Below are positions 1 through 12,051 of a DNA stretch of 64,000 bases, piece by piece; position 1 is the first letter of the stretch, and every line of letters starts with the position of its first letter. Under the pieces are notes generated by a model that was given only the letters and a program-made list of their open reading frames with translations, ran no database searches and was not told the DNA's origin. The stretch is from Catonia carolina (taxonomy: Eukaryota; Arthropoda; Insecta; Hemiptera; Achilidae): positions 59,687,722-59,751,721 of the forward strand of contig JAQMRL010000005.1 in assembly GCA_035578175.1 (NCBI GenBank), read 5' to 3'. A program made the position numbers and the translations under genes.

Positions 1-129
1 TAAATCTATAGAGGAACAGCTGTACCAATCTCTTAAGTTCTTCAGCGATTAGGCTTGTTATTTTCCCAGACTTCTCTTACTGGATATTTTACCCTGTGAA
101 TCAGTTGGAAATGACCTATAGGCAAGGCA

Positions 130-688
130 AGAAAAGTAATTAATTAAATGGGTTTTATTTTTAAGAGCCACAACCTTACTCTTGCAACAAAAGTGAGGCA
201 TCTGAGAATGTTATGTCTTCTCTGTGTTCCTGTATGGTGTAGAGTCCTGGACCTTGGATCAAGTCATCACAAAGAAACTGGAGGCATTTATGATGTGACT
301 GTACTGACAAATTTTGAGGGTCCCATGGACTGCTCGGATGCCAAATATAGAGGTTCTCAGGAGAATGAAGAAAGACATGGAAGTCATTTCCAACATAAAG
401 TGTAGGAAGCTCCAATATTTGTGAAATGTCATGTGTCAATCAAAATGTGATGTGAATCAAGGCTTCGTTATTACAAGCCATTCTGTTGGGGGGAAATGTA
501 TGGAAAAAGAGGACCTGGCAGAAGAAGGTTATCATGAGTTATCAGAGAACTTGGTTTGAAAAGAGCTTAGAGCTATTTCTCAGTGCAACAAACAAGGTGG
601 GAATTTCTGAGAGTAGCCTGTATCATTCTCATGCATAACTGAGATATTGCAGTTTTCTGGTTTTTATAACCTTCGTAACCATTCTTTA
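130..688 (+). pseudogene. Non-LTR retrotransposon 3' fragment (RT C-terminal region), decayed
   Basis: With frame shifts and stops, positions about 200-560 translate to segments such as SVFLYGVESWTL, KKLEAF, EVLRRMKKDMEVISNIKCRKL and GKRGPGRRRLS. These line up one by one with the better preserved LINE at 37703-38921 (ALLYGAESWTL, RRLEAF, EVLQRMKKSTEIIRTIKTRKL, GGRGPGRRRTS). It is therefore the reverse-transcriptase C-terminal and 3' end of the same family, dead by mutation, lying in an intron of the KATNIP gene. The first ~130 bases show nothing recognisable. Confidence 0.7.
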
Positions 689-1090
689 TGCCCATAACAA
701 GCAGGTGGAGTGTTAAGTTATTTGCACTCGATCTGGAAGTTCCAGGACTATAAAAAATAGTTCTTTTTCTTATTACATGGTCTGGCAATTATATGACTAA
801 AGCATTTTTTTAAAACAGAAGAGGTAGAGATGTAAAAGACGCTAGGCAGAGTTATCTCCTCTGCGAGTAATGAATTTCATTATACATCCAGGCTCCTGTG
901 GTGAATGAAGTGAAGGTGTTAATTGCAGTGTGGAAAGTAGATGCTTTCCAGTGGGCCTGGTATGCTGATAAGCATAGGCTACTTTTCCACTCACTGAGGA
1001 AGACACTGGTAAACCACCTCACTCCTCATTTTACTTAGTAAAACCTCTAGAGGTTTAAACCAGCCTGTCCACTGTGACCTAAACAACAAG
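689..1090 (+). repeat. R1 SINE-like repeat, copy 1
   Basis: This matches eight other copies in the window. It starts with GCCCATAACA and ends with GACCTAAACAACAA, an AAC-type tail. Near the 3' end lie the palindromic motifs shared by the family (TTTTACTTAGTAAAA, CCTCTAGAGG). It sits directly after the LINE fragment and 30 bp before a KATNIP exon acceptor. Confidence 0.8.
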
Positions 1091-1121
1091 ATAAAATAAC
1101 TGTACAATTATATTTTTTCAG

Positions 1122-1223
1122 TTGAACAGAGTTTACATCGTGTTTGATGCTGAAGTTACAGTTGCGATGATTAAATTATGGAATTATGGGAAAACACCAA
1201 ACAGAGGAGTCAAAGAATTTGGT
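1122..1223 (+). CDS. KATNIP: KATNIP exon (third from the 3' end)
   Basis: There are 34 codons, phase 0 at both ends, between ttttttcag and gtaagt. The translation contains [20 protein letters not shown], the beta-strand region of the DUF4457 domain. Confidence 0.85.
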
Positions 1224-4200
1224 GTAAGTACTTTTAAGATTTTAATACTAAAGGTGTTTGTTTTTAGTCATCTTTGCGGTGTATAATCTCCTAATAAGTT
1301 TACATGTTTTAATGAAACTATGACTTGATTGAAAAGACCATATGAGACGCATTCTAGGTTAAATGTAATTTACATTAAATGCCAACTTAAATTTGTTATA
1401 AAATTTTATTGAACCTCAAGGTGGTTGCGTAAAAACCTGTTTTAACACTAAGTTACTGAAAATGTTGTAATTTTTTTTTATAAGTAAATTCTTATGGGAT
1501 TTTTGTTCATTAACTTGAATTTTCTCTAGAAAAAATTATTGCATAAAATATTTTCTACCAAACAATAAACAGTGAAAATTATTAATAGATTGTGTATTTT
1601 TTTCGAGTAGATATAATTTTAGACCACATAAAGTAACTTAAGACATTTATGGAACCTCTTTTTGAAGTTGACATTTTCAGAATTTGTTCACTGTAGGCTT
1701 TTCTTCTTTCTTCTATCCATTAAGAGTTTTGGTTTTTGTGGAAACCCTAAAATCATTAATCAATTGCCTGGATTTGGTTCAATTCATTAAGTTTTCTCGG
1801 TTCATTTAAGTTTTCTTAATAGCCCTTCTGACTTCTTTAAACCTCTTATTCAGCACCTAAATGTTTAGTGCCTTGAAATTTTTTTGTCATCCATTCTATA
1901 CAGGTGTCCACAGAATTTTATTCTAGGATTTTACAGTATCTACCATTTATAATGGACATTTTATGTATTTTATTGTAGATACTTGTTGATGATCTACTTG
2001 TGTACAATGGTGTCCTTGATACAGTTGGAATAAATAGTGGAAGACCGAATAAGCAACAAGTTTCTTACAGAACAGTTTTGTTTTCCAATGACAGAGAATT
2101 GGCCAGGCGTGAACGTGGTACACAAGTTGCGTATGTATCAATTATTTTATGTTTATTGTGAGTTATTTAATAAATGTAATTAGGGGACAATTGAGAATAG
2201 ATATCCTGATAAGATGACTTAGGCAGACACAGTTACACTTATGCGGTCTTGTCAGTCAGATGGAGGAGGGTACATTGAATAAAAGAATGCATAGTTATGG
2301 AAAGAAAATGATGAAGCAGTAAATATTATTTCTGTAATATTACTAACAGCTATTCTCTAGGTGATATCAAGGAAACTCAAAACATTTTAAGCCTAAAGTT
2401 GCCTGATAAGGTGCCTTTAATTGCCATGGCATACAGAGAAGGTTTACATCTCTGACAAAATATATGTTATTGTGTAATTTTAACCCTTTCAATCCCAATT
2501 TTTTTAACTATACACAAAAAATATCTGTACATTGTTTCATAAAACAATATAAATATATAAAATTATGTTCAGGCTTCCTAAACAAAATATATTCCCTTAC
2601 TTAGATTTGTAGCAAAAAAATTAAATATGATTTTAATTTTAAAGTCATCATTTAAGACAAAATATTTTACAATTAAAAATATTGATAAAATGGATAAAAT
2701 CACTTTTTACAAACAGTCTAAAAATATATACTTTTATGTACATATGACATATTCGAAGAAATTCTACTTTATTTTAGTAAATGAACTCGAATATTTAAAA
2801 CTAAAATTAATTTTTAAAAGAAACTAATTAATGGTCACCTCCGTAGCACAATGGTCAGTATGCTACACTGCAAAGCAGAAATCTCAAGTTCGATTCCTGG
2901 CTAGGGTACAGAAAATTAATGCACTTCACACCCAGCGTTCCTAATCCAAAGTAGTCACTAATAACTAAAATTTTGATGTCTGTTATTTCACTTCAGTGTG
3001 ACTTCTTCGTTACACTGGGTTAGAAAGGGTTAAGTATTGTGATGAGTTGGCGATGTGGTAAAGCCACGAAAGCACTTCTCAATTGTTAAGTGTTCGTACA
3101 CATTCTTTGAGCATTTCTCATGGTTTTAATAATTTTATTTCGAATAGAATAAAAAACTAAATGAAAATTAATTGAACGGTGGATACAGGGTCTGTCCCAA
3201 AAGTTCCAGTATTTTTTTTAATCATTTATTGAATATAAATTTACAATCTCTTAGGAATTTTTTAAAGTACTCTTTTTCCGACTCTATGCACCTGGTTTTA
3301 TTTTCCAATGCTTCACGCACCACTCGTAGGCCTCTAGAAGGGGCCTCTCGTAGACAGGCCACCAAAGCTTCTTTTACCCTCTCCAGCGTCCCATGATGTG
3401 TCCTTTCAGAGTTTTTTTTATCTTGGGGAAACAAAAACAAAATTCCTTGGTGCAGACCTTCCAAAGTTAAAATGTGGTAAACAATTAATTAGGGTACACC
3501 ACTTTTTTCAGCACTCATTCCTTGATTGCTGCAGAAGTTGTCGCGCTTTTTGGGCTGCATCGTCAGTTTTTATTGATGATGGGTGCCATGAACGCTCGTC
3601 ATCGTCGACAGTCTTCCGATCCTCCCAAAACCTGTTGGCCAATCAAAAGTTTGGTTCTGTAAAATTGTGTCCTTCCCGAAGGCTTGCCTAAATATTTTTA
3701 GCATATATGTAACATTTTTACCCAGTTAAACAGAAAATTTAATTGTGTAAAGCTGGTCCAAATTTTGCACCATCATTTTTCGATGAGTTTATGGTGACAC
3801 ACTTTGTGCTAAGCATGATCTTCACTCAACCACTGCCTCTAGGTGACTGCGAACAGTGACATTCTCTACCTAAGACCCCTGACCACTTTTTCCATCAGGA
3901 GGAGTGCTGCGCAAGCATGAGTAGCCGGCTGCGGAAATTCATTACTGGAACTTTTGGGACAGACTCTGTATATGCTAGGACAATGTTTAACATTTTATAT
4001 TATATAGGTACATTTGTGAGATAATTGCTTATTTCATTTGATATACCGGTGTGAGTAATTTTGTATTGTAATGATCCATAAGTAATACAGTTAATTACAT
4101 TTGAGCCACTAGTGATACACACTAGTGATACACTAGTGATTGTACATTTGGTTTTGAAAAGAATGTTCTTAGTTAGCACACAGTAGTGATTGGGTGATTT

Positions 4201-4526
4201 GTAGGAAGGTGATACTTTGTACCTGATACAACCTGATACACTAGGAACAGACACAGAGTACATTCTGTATCAGGTACAAGTTACTGATGATTACTTGAGA
4301 GCTGTTTTACATTAAAATTTTAACAATTTTCAGATGCAGTCATTACGGCCGTGAACTTGATCTAGTTACGTCATTAGATAATTCAAGAGCAACATCTGGA
4401 GGATCGTTAATATCAGCCGACCAATCACAAAGGCCATTTACATCGTTGCATGTACCAGGATCATCTGGTATTATAACTAGCAGTAATCATCATTCTAATA
4501 CTAATAATGAAATCTTACGATCCTGA
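1122..4526 (+). CDS. KATNIP: KATNIP (katanin-interacting protein, DUF4457) C-terminal part, three exons
   Basis: Exons 1122-1223, 1979-2130 and 4334-4526 join in phase and encode the last ~147 residues of a KATNIP/KIAA0556-type protein. Diagnostic blocks are [17 protein letters not shown] and [11 protein letters not shown], typical of the last DUF4457 repeat. They are followed by [20 protein letters not shown] and a low-complexity Ser/Asn-rich tail ending at TGA 4524-4526. In vertebrates KATNIP is a ciliary, microtubule-associated protein that interacts with katanin. The role here is inferred from that family only. Splice sites are ttttttcag/gtaagt, attgtag/gtatgt and ttttcag. The protein is about 1,600 residues in mammals, so most of the gene lies left of the window. 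Intron 2 holds a piggyBac-like MITE with a SINE inside it and a mariner relic. A possible AATAAA signal is at 4645. Confidence 0.85.
1224..1978 (+). other. KATNIP intron, AT-rich, nothing else recognised
   Basis: This is AT-rich sequence with a normal donor and acceptor. No ORF, TIR pair or family repeat was seen. Confidence 0.6.
1979..2130 (+). CDS. KATNIP: KATNIP exon (penultimate)
   Basis: The exon is 152 nt, starts in phase 0 after attgtag and ends in phase 2 before gtatgt. The translation starts [17 protein letters not shown], the strongest KATNIP signature in the window. Confidence 0.87.
2484..3029. mobile_element. piggyBac-like MITE flanked by TTAA
   Basis: TTAA is present at both ends (2480-2483 and 3030-3033). 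The ends are inverted: CCCTTTCAATCCCA on the left, and CCCTTTCTAACCCA when the right end is read on the other strand. CCC...GGG ends with a TTAA duplication are the piggyBac hallmark. There is no coding capacity. A tRNA-Gly SINE lies inside it. Confidence 0.65.
2833..2990 (+). repeat. tRNA-Gly-derived SINE (SINE1), diverged copy
   Basis: It contains CACCTCCGTAGCACAATGG (A-box region) and AGTTCGATTCCTGGC (B-box), then the family body (ATCCAAAGTAGTCACTAATA). It is more mutated than the copy at 22145, so older. It lies in KATNIP intron 2 inside the piggyBac-like MITE. Confidence 0.75.
3186..3968 (-). mobile_element. mariner-like element, decayed
   Basis: The TIR is CAGGGTCTGTCCCAAAAGTT on the left. 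The right end reads GGAACTTTTGGGACAGACTC on the + strand. Both ends are flanked by TA. The - strand near 3222-3464 contains [14 protein letters not shown], like the C-terminal end of mariner transposases. The rest is frameshifted and too short (783 bp against ~1.3 kb) to encode an active enzyme. Confidence 0.75.
4214..4281. repeat. Hairpin-forming inverted repeat in KATNIP intron 2
   Basis: GTACCTGATACA at 4219-4230 is complementary to TGTATCAGGTAC at 4266-4277, with a short repeat of CCTGATACA between them. The upstream stretch 4107-4140 also repeats ACTAGTGATACAC units. Confidence 0.55.
4334..4526 (+). CDS. KATNIP: KATNIP terminal exon
   Basis: The exon begins after ttttcag and completes the split codon of the previous exon. 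It encodes [20 protein letters not shown] and a Ser/Asn/Thr-rich tail to TGA. The tail looks poorly conserved; assignment rests on phase and position. Confidence 0.75.
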
Positions 4527-4644
4527 CATCGTCAATTTTAACAAAACTAACGTTTATTAATGTCATTTAATTAGTACAATAATACTGAGTAATTCTGAAA
4601 GCGAAATTAAATCAAATAATTAGATTAATTTAGATTAATAGATT

Positions 4645-4650
4645 AATAAA
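4645..4650 (+). other. Possible KATNIP polyadenylation signal AATAAA
   Basis: This AATAAA hexamer lies 119 bp after the stop codon. The context is AT-rich, so the match could be chance. Confidence 0.35.
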
Positions 4651-4867
4651 TTATTAGCTAAGAAAAAACATGAATAGGTATGTAATTCAATTGATCAATT
4701 ATTTCATGTTAATGTAAGTAACTGGCGTTTCTTTTAGTAGCATACAATTAAAAATACAGTAAACTCCCTCTTAATTGGGTCCAGATAAGTTTAAAACCCT
4801 TTAAAGAATATGTTTTTGTTTCTTATGAACTCAGGTTTTACCAGAAGGAATAAGCAAGATAGATCTA

Positions 4868-5600
4868 CAGTGTCTGTCAAAAGTATGTTTACGGACACCG
4901 CTACTTTTCACATTATTGGGTTTTGTCCTCATACATTTGCTAAACTATACAATGAAAAACATCAGCCAAATATCCCTTAAAATTAGTAGTATTTCAGCGC
5001 ACATTCGACTTCTCTATCTTTTATAGAACTAATTTTATTGTAGTTTTCCGTTCAAAAAAAAAATCTAATGTAGGCCAAATTTTAATTAAAAAAAATTATA
5101 ACTTTAGAATGACTACACTCATACTAATGAATCTTGATATGTGTATAGGCTTGCAGGAAAAGCACTTTGGGCCAGCTCCTTTTTTTTAGAAAAACACGCA
5201 AATCATCTTTGTCACAGGGTTGAATGCATAATTTTTTAACCCTGTTTGCAGATTGAAAACACCTGTTTTGTTAACTTTGCTCGTGTTCATAATTGCCACC
5301 GTATTAATTTCAAACAGCCATTGCCATTCAATCGGAATCTGAGGAGCTGGTAGGATTGACGAAACAACTGATTCCCGCCACTTGTCATTTACGCTGTTAA
5401 GTTTACTAATAGCGAGTTTTAAGTTAATTTCTTAACTTGAAAATCTGAAAATGGGCCGCAAGTCAGTGAAAAACAGTGTGAAGTGGCAAATTGTGGTATG
5501 TGGAAAAGTGACTTAAGCTACAGAGAGATCACAGGAAAACCTTTATAAGAAAAAATAAATTTTTTTTTAAATGTTGTCCTTAAAGTTTTGACAGACACTG
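4868..5600 (+). mobile_element. Tc1-like transposon, internally deleted
   Basis: The inverted ends are CAGTGTCTGTCAAAAGTATG on the left and TTTTGACAGACACTG on the right, flanked by TA. A start at 5451 gives MGRKSVKNSVKWQIVV, a typical N-terminus of the Tc1-type HTH, followed by a stop. It is short (733 bp), and the DDE domain is absent. Confidence 0.75.
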
Positions 5601-5605
5601 TATGA

Positions 5606-5991
5606 AGTTGTTTAGGTTATTAGCCGAATGGCTGGTTTGAACCTCTAGAAGTTTTACCAAGTAAAACTAGGATTGAGGAGGTTTACCATTGCCTTCCTCA
5701 CTGAATGGAAAAAGCATGTTCATCAATACGCCAGGCCCTCTGAAAAGCACCTATTTTCCACCCTGCAAATGACACCTTCATTTCATTCACCTCAGGGTCT
5801 AGGTGTGAAATAAAATTCATTACTTTCAGAAGAGATAACTCTGATTAGTGTCGTACACACCTCTACCTCTTCTGTTTTTAAGTATTTAAGTCAATTATTG
5901 ATCATGTGATAAGAAACAACTACTTTGTACCCCTGGAACTAACAGATCGAGAGCAAATAATTTAACACTTCACCTGTCTGTTACGGGCAGA
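5606..5991 (-). repeat. R1 SINE-like repeat, copy 2
   Basis: This is a reverse-strand copy, starting GTTGTTTAGG and reading to the CTGTTACGGGC end. It begins only 5 bp after the end of the Tc1 derivative. Confidence 0.8.
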
Positions 5992-6084
5992 GATCTATGA
6001 TATGACATTATTGTTGGTATTATTAATCAAATTATTATTATTAAATGGCCAGTTAATTATGAGGAAGAACAGGACTATTGACTT

Positions 6085-6660
6085 AGGAGTGTGGCTTGTC
6101 ACTAAGCTTTTGTTTAGAGACCACTAACAGCAATTGTGGCAAGAGCCCAAAGAAAGCTTAGACTTGTTGCATAGCATAAATCAGCAGGGACTTTTGCAAG
6201 TGCTGGCTCACTGGTGCGACTGTGTAAGTCTCTAGTTAACCCCATACTTGAGTACTGTGCTTCAGTTTGAAACTATCAAAGGGAAATCACTGAAAAAAGA
6301 GATAGAAGGTGTCCAAAAAAGATTAATCAGCATTCTGGAGTTTAGGACAATCAATCACTAGTCACTACGAGCTACAGAAGTTGAGTGTTCAACAAACGAT
6401 TCAAGAGATTGTGTATGTGTATAACATCGTACATGTGAAAATCGATGTCCAGGCTATTTATATAATTCGCTTAAGGGTACCGTATGTCTGAGTAAGAAAT
6501 CATAGGCTGCTATCTGGCGCTGGTGATAGCAAGCTATCTCTGACTAATATATGCATTGACACTGTAAATCAGGTAAATGATAAGATTGATATTTTCAAAA
6601 AATGAAATAACTTCAGGGAGAGATTAAATAAATATTTTGTGTGAATTTATGTTTTACATT
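6085..6660 (+). pseudogene. CR1/Jockey-like LINE 3' fragment
   Basis: The translation contains ARAQRKLRLV, then KSLVNPILEYCASV, the RT C-terminal block usually seen as RPILEYAS, and further on EGVQKRLI and FRERLNKYFV-like segments. Frameshifts and stops are frequent. It is a different clade from the other LINEs in the window. Confidence 0.6.
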
Positions 6661-7189
6661 GTACATAATACGAACATATTTTTTGGTTATGTATATGTTC
6701 AAGAGTTGTGACTTTATGAAGATAAGAAAAAATTATAGAACTCATTGAGAGAGAACTCGTTATTTGTTATATTATATTATGTACAGCATACAATGGCTGA
6801 TTGCCATTTTGTTGTACCATCTCTACATACCTTGTACTAGTCATATTCATGGTAGCAGATGAATGATTGTTGGGGGATGTGAGGAGACGTCAAAAAAAAC
6901 TATAGAGGTTGTTCTACTAGGCCATTTACCACAACTTAAAACACCATTCATTCTTATTGAACCCTTCTTCATCCCGTAGACACCTCATCTCCTTAAACAT
7001 CCATCCACTCCTTTCTGTGTCGCCCTTACTTTCTCCATCTTGCTGAAACTCATTGTCAAATCTTCTGTGGGAACCTATTCTTCTGCATTCTCCGCAGATG
7101 ACTGTTACAGATGAGTTGTCTTTCTTGAATTCTATAAATCAATAAAGAATTTGACAAAATTTTTCATTCTATATTATTTAAAGCCATTG

Positions 7190-7380
7190 CCACAGGTCAG
7201 CTGTTTAATAGCTGATTTTTGAAGATGAAAGTTTAAATCTTAGATTTAAATACTAGACAGTGGTTACTGGTGTACTTTGATGGTTGGGGTTTAATTAACC
7301 ATACTCTCTCAGGAATGGGTCTGTACTACACCTCATTTACACACTATACATCTCATTGGGTCATGGGGTTGCTTATTACA
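7190..7380 (+). repeat. SINE2 repeat, copy 1
   Basis: It shares GACAGTGGTTACTGGTGTAC, TTAACCATACTCTCTCAGGA and CTCATTGGGTCATGGGGTTG with copies at 23218-23489 and 45886-46157. The 5' tRNA-like head is partly lost here. Confidence 0.7.
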
Positions 7381-8439
7381 GTATTCTGATTTTAATAGAT
7401 TTAAAATAATAACAACTTATTTAAAATAATTTTATATTTAAAAAAGTGCAGTATTTTTATTTTCAGATCTGTATAAATATTTATTTGTTTTTATACTCTC
7501 AAACAATACAAGTTTCTATTCATTATATGCTTGTTTAACTGACATGTCTACATGTGTTCATATTTCAAGTAATCATTGAATTATATTTAACATTATTCAA
7601 AATGGTTTTTTTAAGACTGCAACCTGAATATACATTTTAGAGCTAAAACGCTTATAATCAAAGTTATAAAAAAATTAACAAACCTACAACTTTTATTTTA
7701 ATAATTTTTAAGTTGATAAGAGGTTGATTTTCATTTAGTGTCGTTCACTCATGATTATAATTAGGTTGTTTTTCATTTTATATTGTTTGTTTACTCATGA
7801 TTAAATAGATTAAGCTATTTTTTCATTATTTACATTGGAAAGAGAATGTCATGTGATTGTTCCATACCAGTTTTTTTAACAATGGAGTTGTTTTAACTTC
7901 GCCTCTCCAAATGTTGGTCAAATATATTCAGGTTTCCAGGTAATTTCTATGATGATTACCTGTTATATATTTTTATGTTTAATCACTATGCAAGTCAACC
8001 AATAATTAAGTTAATAATTAATTAATAATTAAGAAGGAGTTTACTGTAATTAAGCAACATCAGTTTAATCTTAAATATGATTAAAAATCTAATGATAGAG
8101 ATAGTGAACAAGACGTAGAAGGGTATACATTACATTAATCAGTTTAATGGTATGTTGCCTTCTAACTTTCGTAGGTAAAGACTGTACAGTAAGAAAAACC
8201 TTTGTAGTGTTTGCACTGTTTATAAAATTAATGATTAATTATTAAAATTTATTAATTTGTACACTGGGTGGAATGTACGTCACTTTTCCTATGCAATGTG
8301 TTAATTTTTCGAAAAATTGGCAACAGCATGTATAACATTCCTTTGTTTACTATATCAGTGCTGGTTTATTTGCGTTTGTCTGTTGTAAAACTCATGATTT
8401 ACTGTATCATAAAATGTTCACTTAAGAACAATAAGTTTA

Positions 8440-8750
8440 TATGCTGCAGTTATGTTGGAAGCTTTGTAAAAAAAACTGCTCAAGTTCATTATGAATTTAG
8501 TGCTAAGTTTTCAAGTGTGACATTAACAACTCTGCACCATTTACGTAAATTAAATAAGAAATTTGAAACAAGAAGAAACGTTATGAATGCACAAAAATCT
8601 GGTCAACCATGATTCTTGAAGAAACCCTAACCAGTTCTGGTAAATCAACTCGGAAGGCTTCTGAACGAAACATACCAGGAAGAAGTGTACAAAGAATTCT
8701 ATAAGATTTAAAATTAAGCTGTTTGATCCATCTTTACTCAACGCTCTTTG
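8440..8750 (+). pseudogene. DUF4817-type transposase N-terminal remnant
   Basis: The segment translates as SYVGSFVKKTAQVHYEFSAK, then HHLRKLNKKFETRRNV, and after a frame break SGKSTRKASERNIPGRSVQR. That layout resembles DUF4817 HTH regions of mariner-like transposases found in many insects. It has several stops and no catalytic domain. The sequence at 8268-8440 in the same frame is open but not recognised. Confidence 0.45.
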
Positions 8751-9700
8751 TTAAGCCCTGCCTGAACTGCAGCTTGGAATTTGATATAACCTTTTTGATA
8801 ACTTATTTAATGCGGTATATTTTCTGGAGAACCAGGGTGAGTAATTACGGTCTTCACCCAAGACCGAGAAATTAGGTATCGACACAAGCGTGAAGCGATG
8901 CGGTAATTGTAAATGAAAGAGAGGAAATCTAGGATAGAGAAGTGCAATGAGCATAGGAAACAAAACGAATAGGAAATGACAAGTGAAACCAACTTAAATA
9001 AGATGTACAAATAGCCACTTACCAGAAATTGCAATATCGAAGAACAACGTAGCCTGTGAAACAGGAATGTAAGCCAGTTAATCGTTGAAAGCCTGGAAAT
9101 CATCACGAAGCAGCAGAAAATGCTAAAGCCTTGATGTATAGAACACAACACATAGAGTCTGAATCATTCAGTCGAATTAAAGCCTGAATTATTGTCAATT
9201 GAGTGCATAGTCTAGGTAGTGTCCCCTAGATTAGCAGCACGAAGCAGTACATGCACACCCATTCAAGATCAGTTCACTAGTGATTAGGAAACCGGGAAAA
9301 AAGCCAGTGGATAGGTGGGGGAGAGATGATGTAGTATGGTGGAACATAGAATGATACAGCATAATTGGAATTAATAGATGAAATTAAGAACGCCAAGGCG
9401 CGAGCATTTGAAATCAGCACGCGGCGATGAAAAACTACTTAACCCGGGTGAAAATGCCCCAACACTCTTTATCTGGTTACGTGATAAAGCCCCAACACTC
9501 TTTGCTAGGGAAAACTGACTTACACGCCACTCAGTACATATTTTAATTTTATACAGGGATTATTAAATTAGATTTTGGTTAAGTTCTTTGTCAAGTTTAA
9601 TTTTTTTTAAAGTTTAAATTGATAAGAGTTCTGATGGGTGCTTTTCAGCTGTGAGATGCTTGAAAAGAATTCTGTATTACCACCTCTACTTCTCATTAAA
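8751..9700. other. Unassigned stretch, slightly GC-richer than its surroundings
   Basis: No gene was recognised. A direct repeat of GCCCCAACACTCTTT occurs at 9456 and 9489. The raised GC content suggests old transposon sequence, but I could not assign it. Confidence 0.4.
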
Positions 9701-10129
9701 TATCAGTTTGAACGTAAAACATTATACAACTATTTGTATAACTCTTTTGTTGAAGGTTTGCATCTGGTGAGCTGGAATGTCTATTACACTAATCAATAAC
9801 ATAACATCGGTTCAGTACAATTGTGTACACGATCTCATTAATAATTGTTCTATATACCCTAGAATGATGTCAGTGGCTACAATAGTACGAACGTTATTTT
9901 TGACTCCATTCTCCTCATCTCTCCTTAACTACGTGTCCATTCAGTCCTCAAGAATGGGCAAACCTGAGCTCAAGATTTATATTTTTGTAAGCTATGAAAA
10001 TCATGAGATAGTACCAAGAACGGAACATTCCATGTTGCAAGTCAGAAAAAAAATTGAAGACAGCTTCTGATGAGCTCCCAAAATTTAATTTTTTATAGGA
10101 TTTAGCCTCAAACAGAGGTCCTGGTTCAC

Positions 10130-10505
10130 TGCACATCTTTCAGTAACAGTCCAAAAATGAACAACTGAGGTCTAGTAATATGCTCGTTCAGTACATTATT
10201 ACTTCTCAAAATATGTTTTGGAAATTTTTTTCTGATCGTTCTTATGAATGTTTTTTCTGTGTTTTTCTGCTCCAAGTTCACTAAATTTTTATCCTGAACA
10301 ATGTTTAAAAACTCCTTCAATGCTTGAGTATGTATTTTTCATCAATTTCTTATTCAATTTTTTATTGTCCATGGTACTTGAGGAATTCTTCTGTGAAGCT
10401 ACTTAAAGCTTCCATACGGTTGATGCTTGCAGCTTTGTATCCAAACCTCTACTCCATACAACAAAGCCGACCAAATATAGAATTTTATCATTCTCTCATG
10501 TATCT
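10130..10505 (-). pseudogene. LINE RT C-terminal fragment, decayed
   Basis: The - strand translates, with stops, as YIWSALLYGVEVW, then LHRRIPQVPWTIKN and a continuing segment NTEKTFIRTIRKKFPKHI. The order matches the YxxSALLYGxExW ... RRxLRxxWxD ... IRTIKxRKLxxxGH layout of the LINE at 37703-38921. It has no intact frame. Confidence 0.5.
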
Positions 10506-12051
10506 TAAATAAGTTAAAAAAAATTAGATAAATTAAAAAAAAATTCTGTTACAAATTTCTAGATTTAAACGAATCACTTTAAAATATTCATGCCAATCTG
10601 GTATTTAGCTTATCCAAACAACACCCCATCCATTTGAGCCCCGTTCAATTCAAATTAACAATGTGTTACAGTATTTCTGATTAAAACTGGTTTTCTAATT
10701 GACAAGAAACTTCACCAAATAAAAAATATAATTTTTTTGTAATTTTTTTTTATTAACCAGATTCTTACTTATTTGGATTTTCTATAATTTTATTTATTAC
10801 TGGACCAAGCAAAGTATTTAATTGTTAGCAGCACTGTTTTGTTTTAGTGAGTGGATGATATAAAAAGGTGGTAATATAAATTATTATTACTGAATAATGG
10901 TAAAAGATAAAGCTTGTCAGGTTAAAATGAAGCGGACAATCATATAACTTAAAATAAAATATTTGAATTATTATAAGACATTTTGTTATTAATTTACTAA
11001 AGATTAGATAATAATAAAAAATTCATTCTGCCTTAAAATTTTAATATGAACTATGGTTTGCTGAAAAGATCACGAATAAGTTCTTTCCAAAGATTCATCT
11101 AAGCGGTTCTTGAAGGCACACTAACAATATTATACGGATGCCTGTTATGAAGATTTACCAGATACAGTTTGGAGAAAATCTGTTTCGAAACTGTAATAAA
11201 CTGGCTTTTAAGTACAGCAATTGTGTAGCCACAAGTTCTACTGTCGAGGTTCCTTATGAACAATCAAACTGGAGTTGAGTAGAAATCGTTTAATATTTTG
11301 CACGTTTCAATCAGATACCATGGTAGAAAGCCTAAATAGATGTGCTCGTCTTGCTACTAAATTTATTTCAATCCATGCAGCTATATCACCCATGTAAAAT
11401 GGAGCCCAATTGTTTTCCACTTATCTGCTTTGACAATGGTGTTACAACTAAGAACAGTTGTCCAATCTGAATTGGTACGTATAGCTATAAAGTTGTATCT
11501 CTCCTTGTCCCTCTCCTACATGTACAAGATAACTCACAATGTGACAGAAAATGAGTGAATTGTTTATTTATTTTTCTCGATTAGAAGGATAAAATTTTTA
11601 AACAGTCTGTGGTTTTAGGAAAAACTCTGTACTTGTATATCTATTTGAGTTGATGCGCCAGTTCAGTTCAGTTTGGACATACTATACTGCACAGCTAGCC
11701 ATTTTAAATTTAGCTTCAGTAATTGTTACTGAATACTATGTCACCTACGATTGGAATTATAGCAAAATATTTGTGAACGCACTACAACTTAACACTATAT
11801 AAGTGTTAGATTAAATAATACAAAAAGACAGTGAATATGACCTTCAGTTGTGTTGCAGTCAGATGAGGAACAATTTTCATTGGTGACATCACAACAACGT
11901 ACGCATCAGCATATCTATGTATTCTTTCCACTGAAGATAACTAAAATTTGGTTCTCTGGCTCTGAAGACCAAAATGTTCATTGTATGTGTAAGGTGTAGT
12001 GGATGGATTGTAATAAGAAATAAACTCCATTGTGAAATAGCTGTTTATTAA
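10506..12051. other. AT-rich intergenic stretch, no gene recognised
   Basis: Only short chance ORFs were seen, and no TIR pair or family repeat. 11050-11560 is somewhat less AT-rich and may be old repeat sequence. Confidence 0.5.

Larger units (their letters stand above)
4757..8046. mobile_element. Possible pogo/Tigger-like TIR element carrying other insertions
   Basis: The left end is CAGTAAACTCCCTCTTAATT. The right end, read on the other strand, is CAGTAAACTCCTTCTTAATT. Both are next to TA. CAGT-AAACCCC-type ends are usual for pogo/Tigger elements. Inside lie a Tc1 derivative, an R1 copy, a CR1-like LINE tail and a SINE2 copy. No pogo transposase was seen, and 3.3 kb apart is long for a chance pair but not proof. 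Confidence 0.4.

Noticed and set aside
8268..8440. N-terminal extension of the DUF4817-type frame as a host protein
   Set aside because: The frame is open but hydrophobic and AT-driven, with no similarity that I can name.
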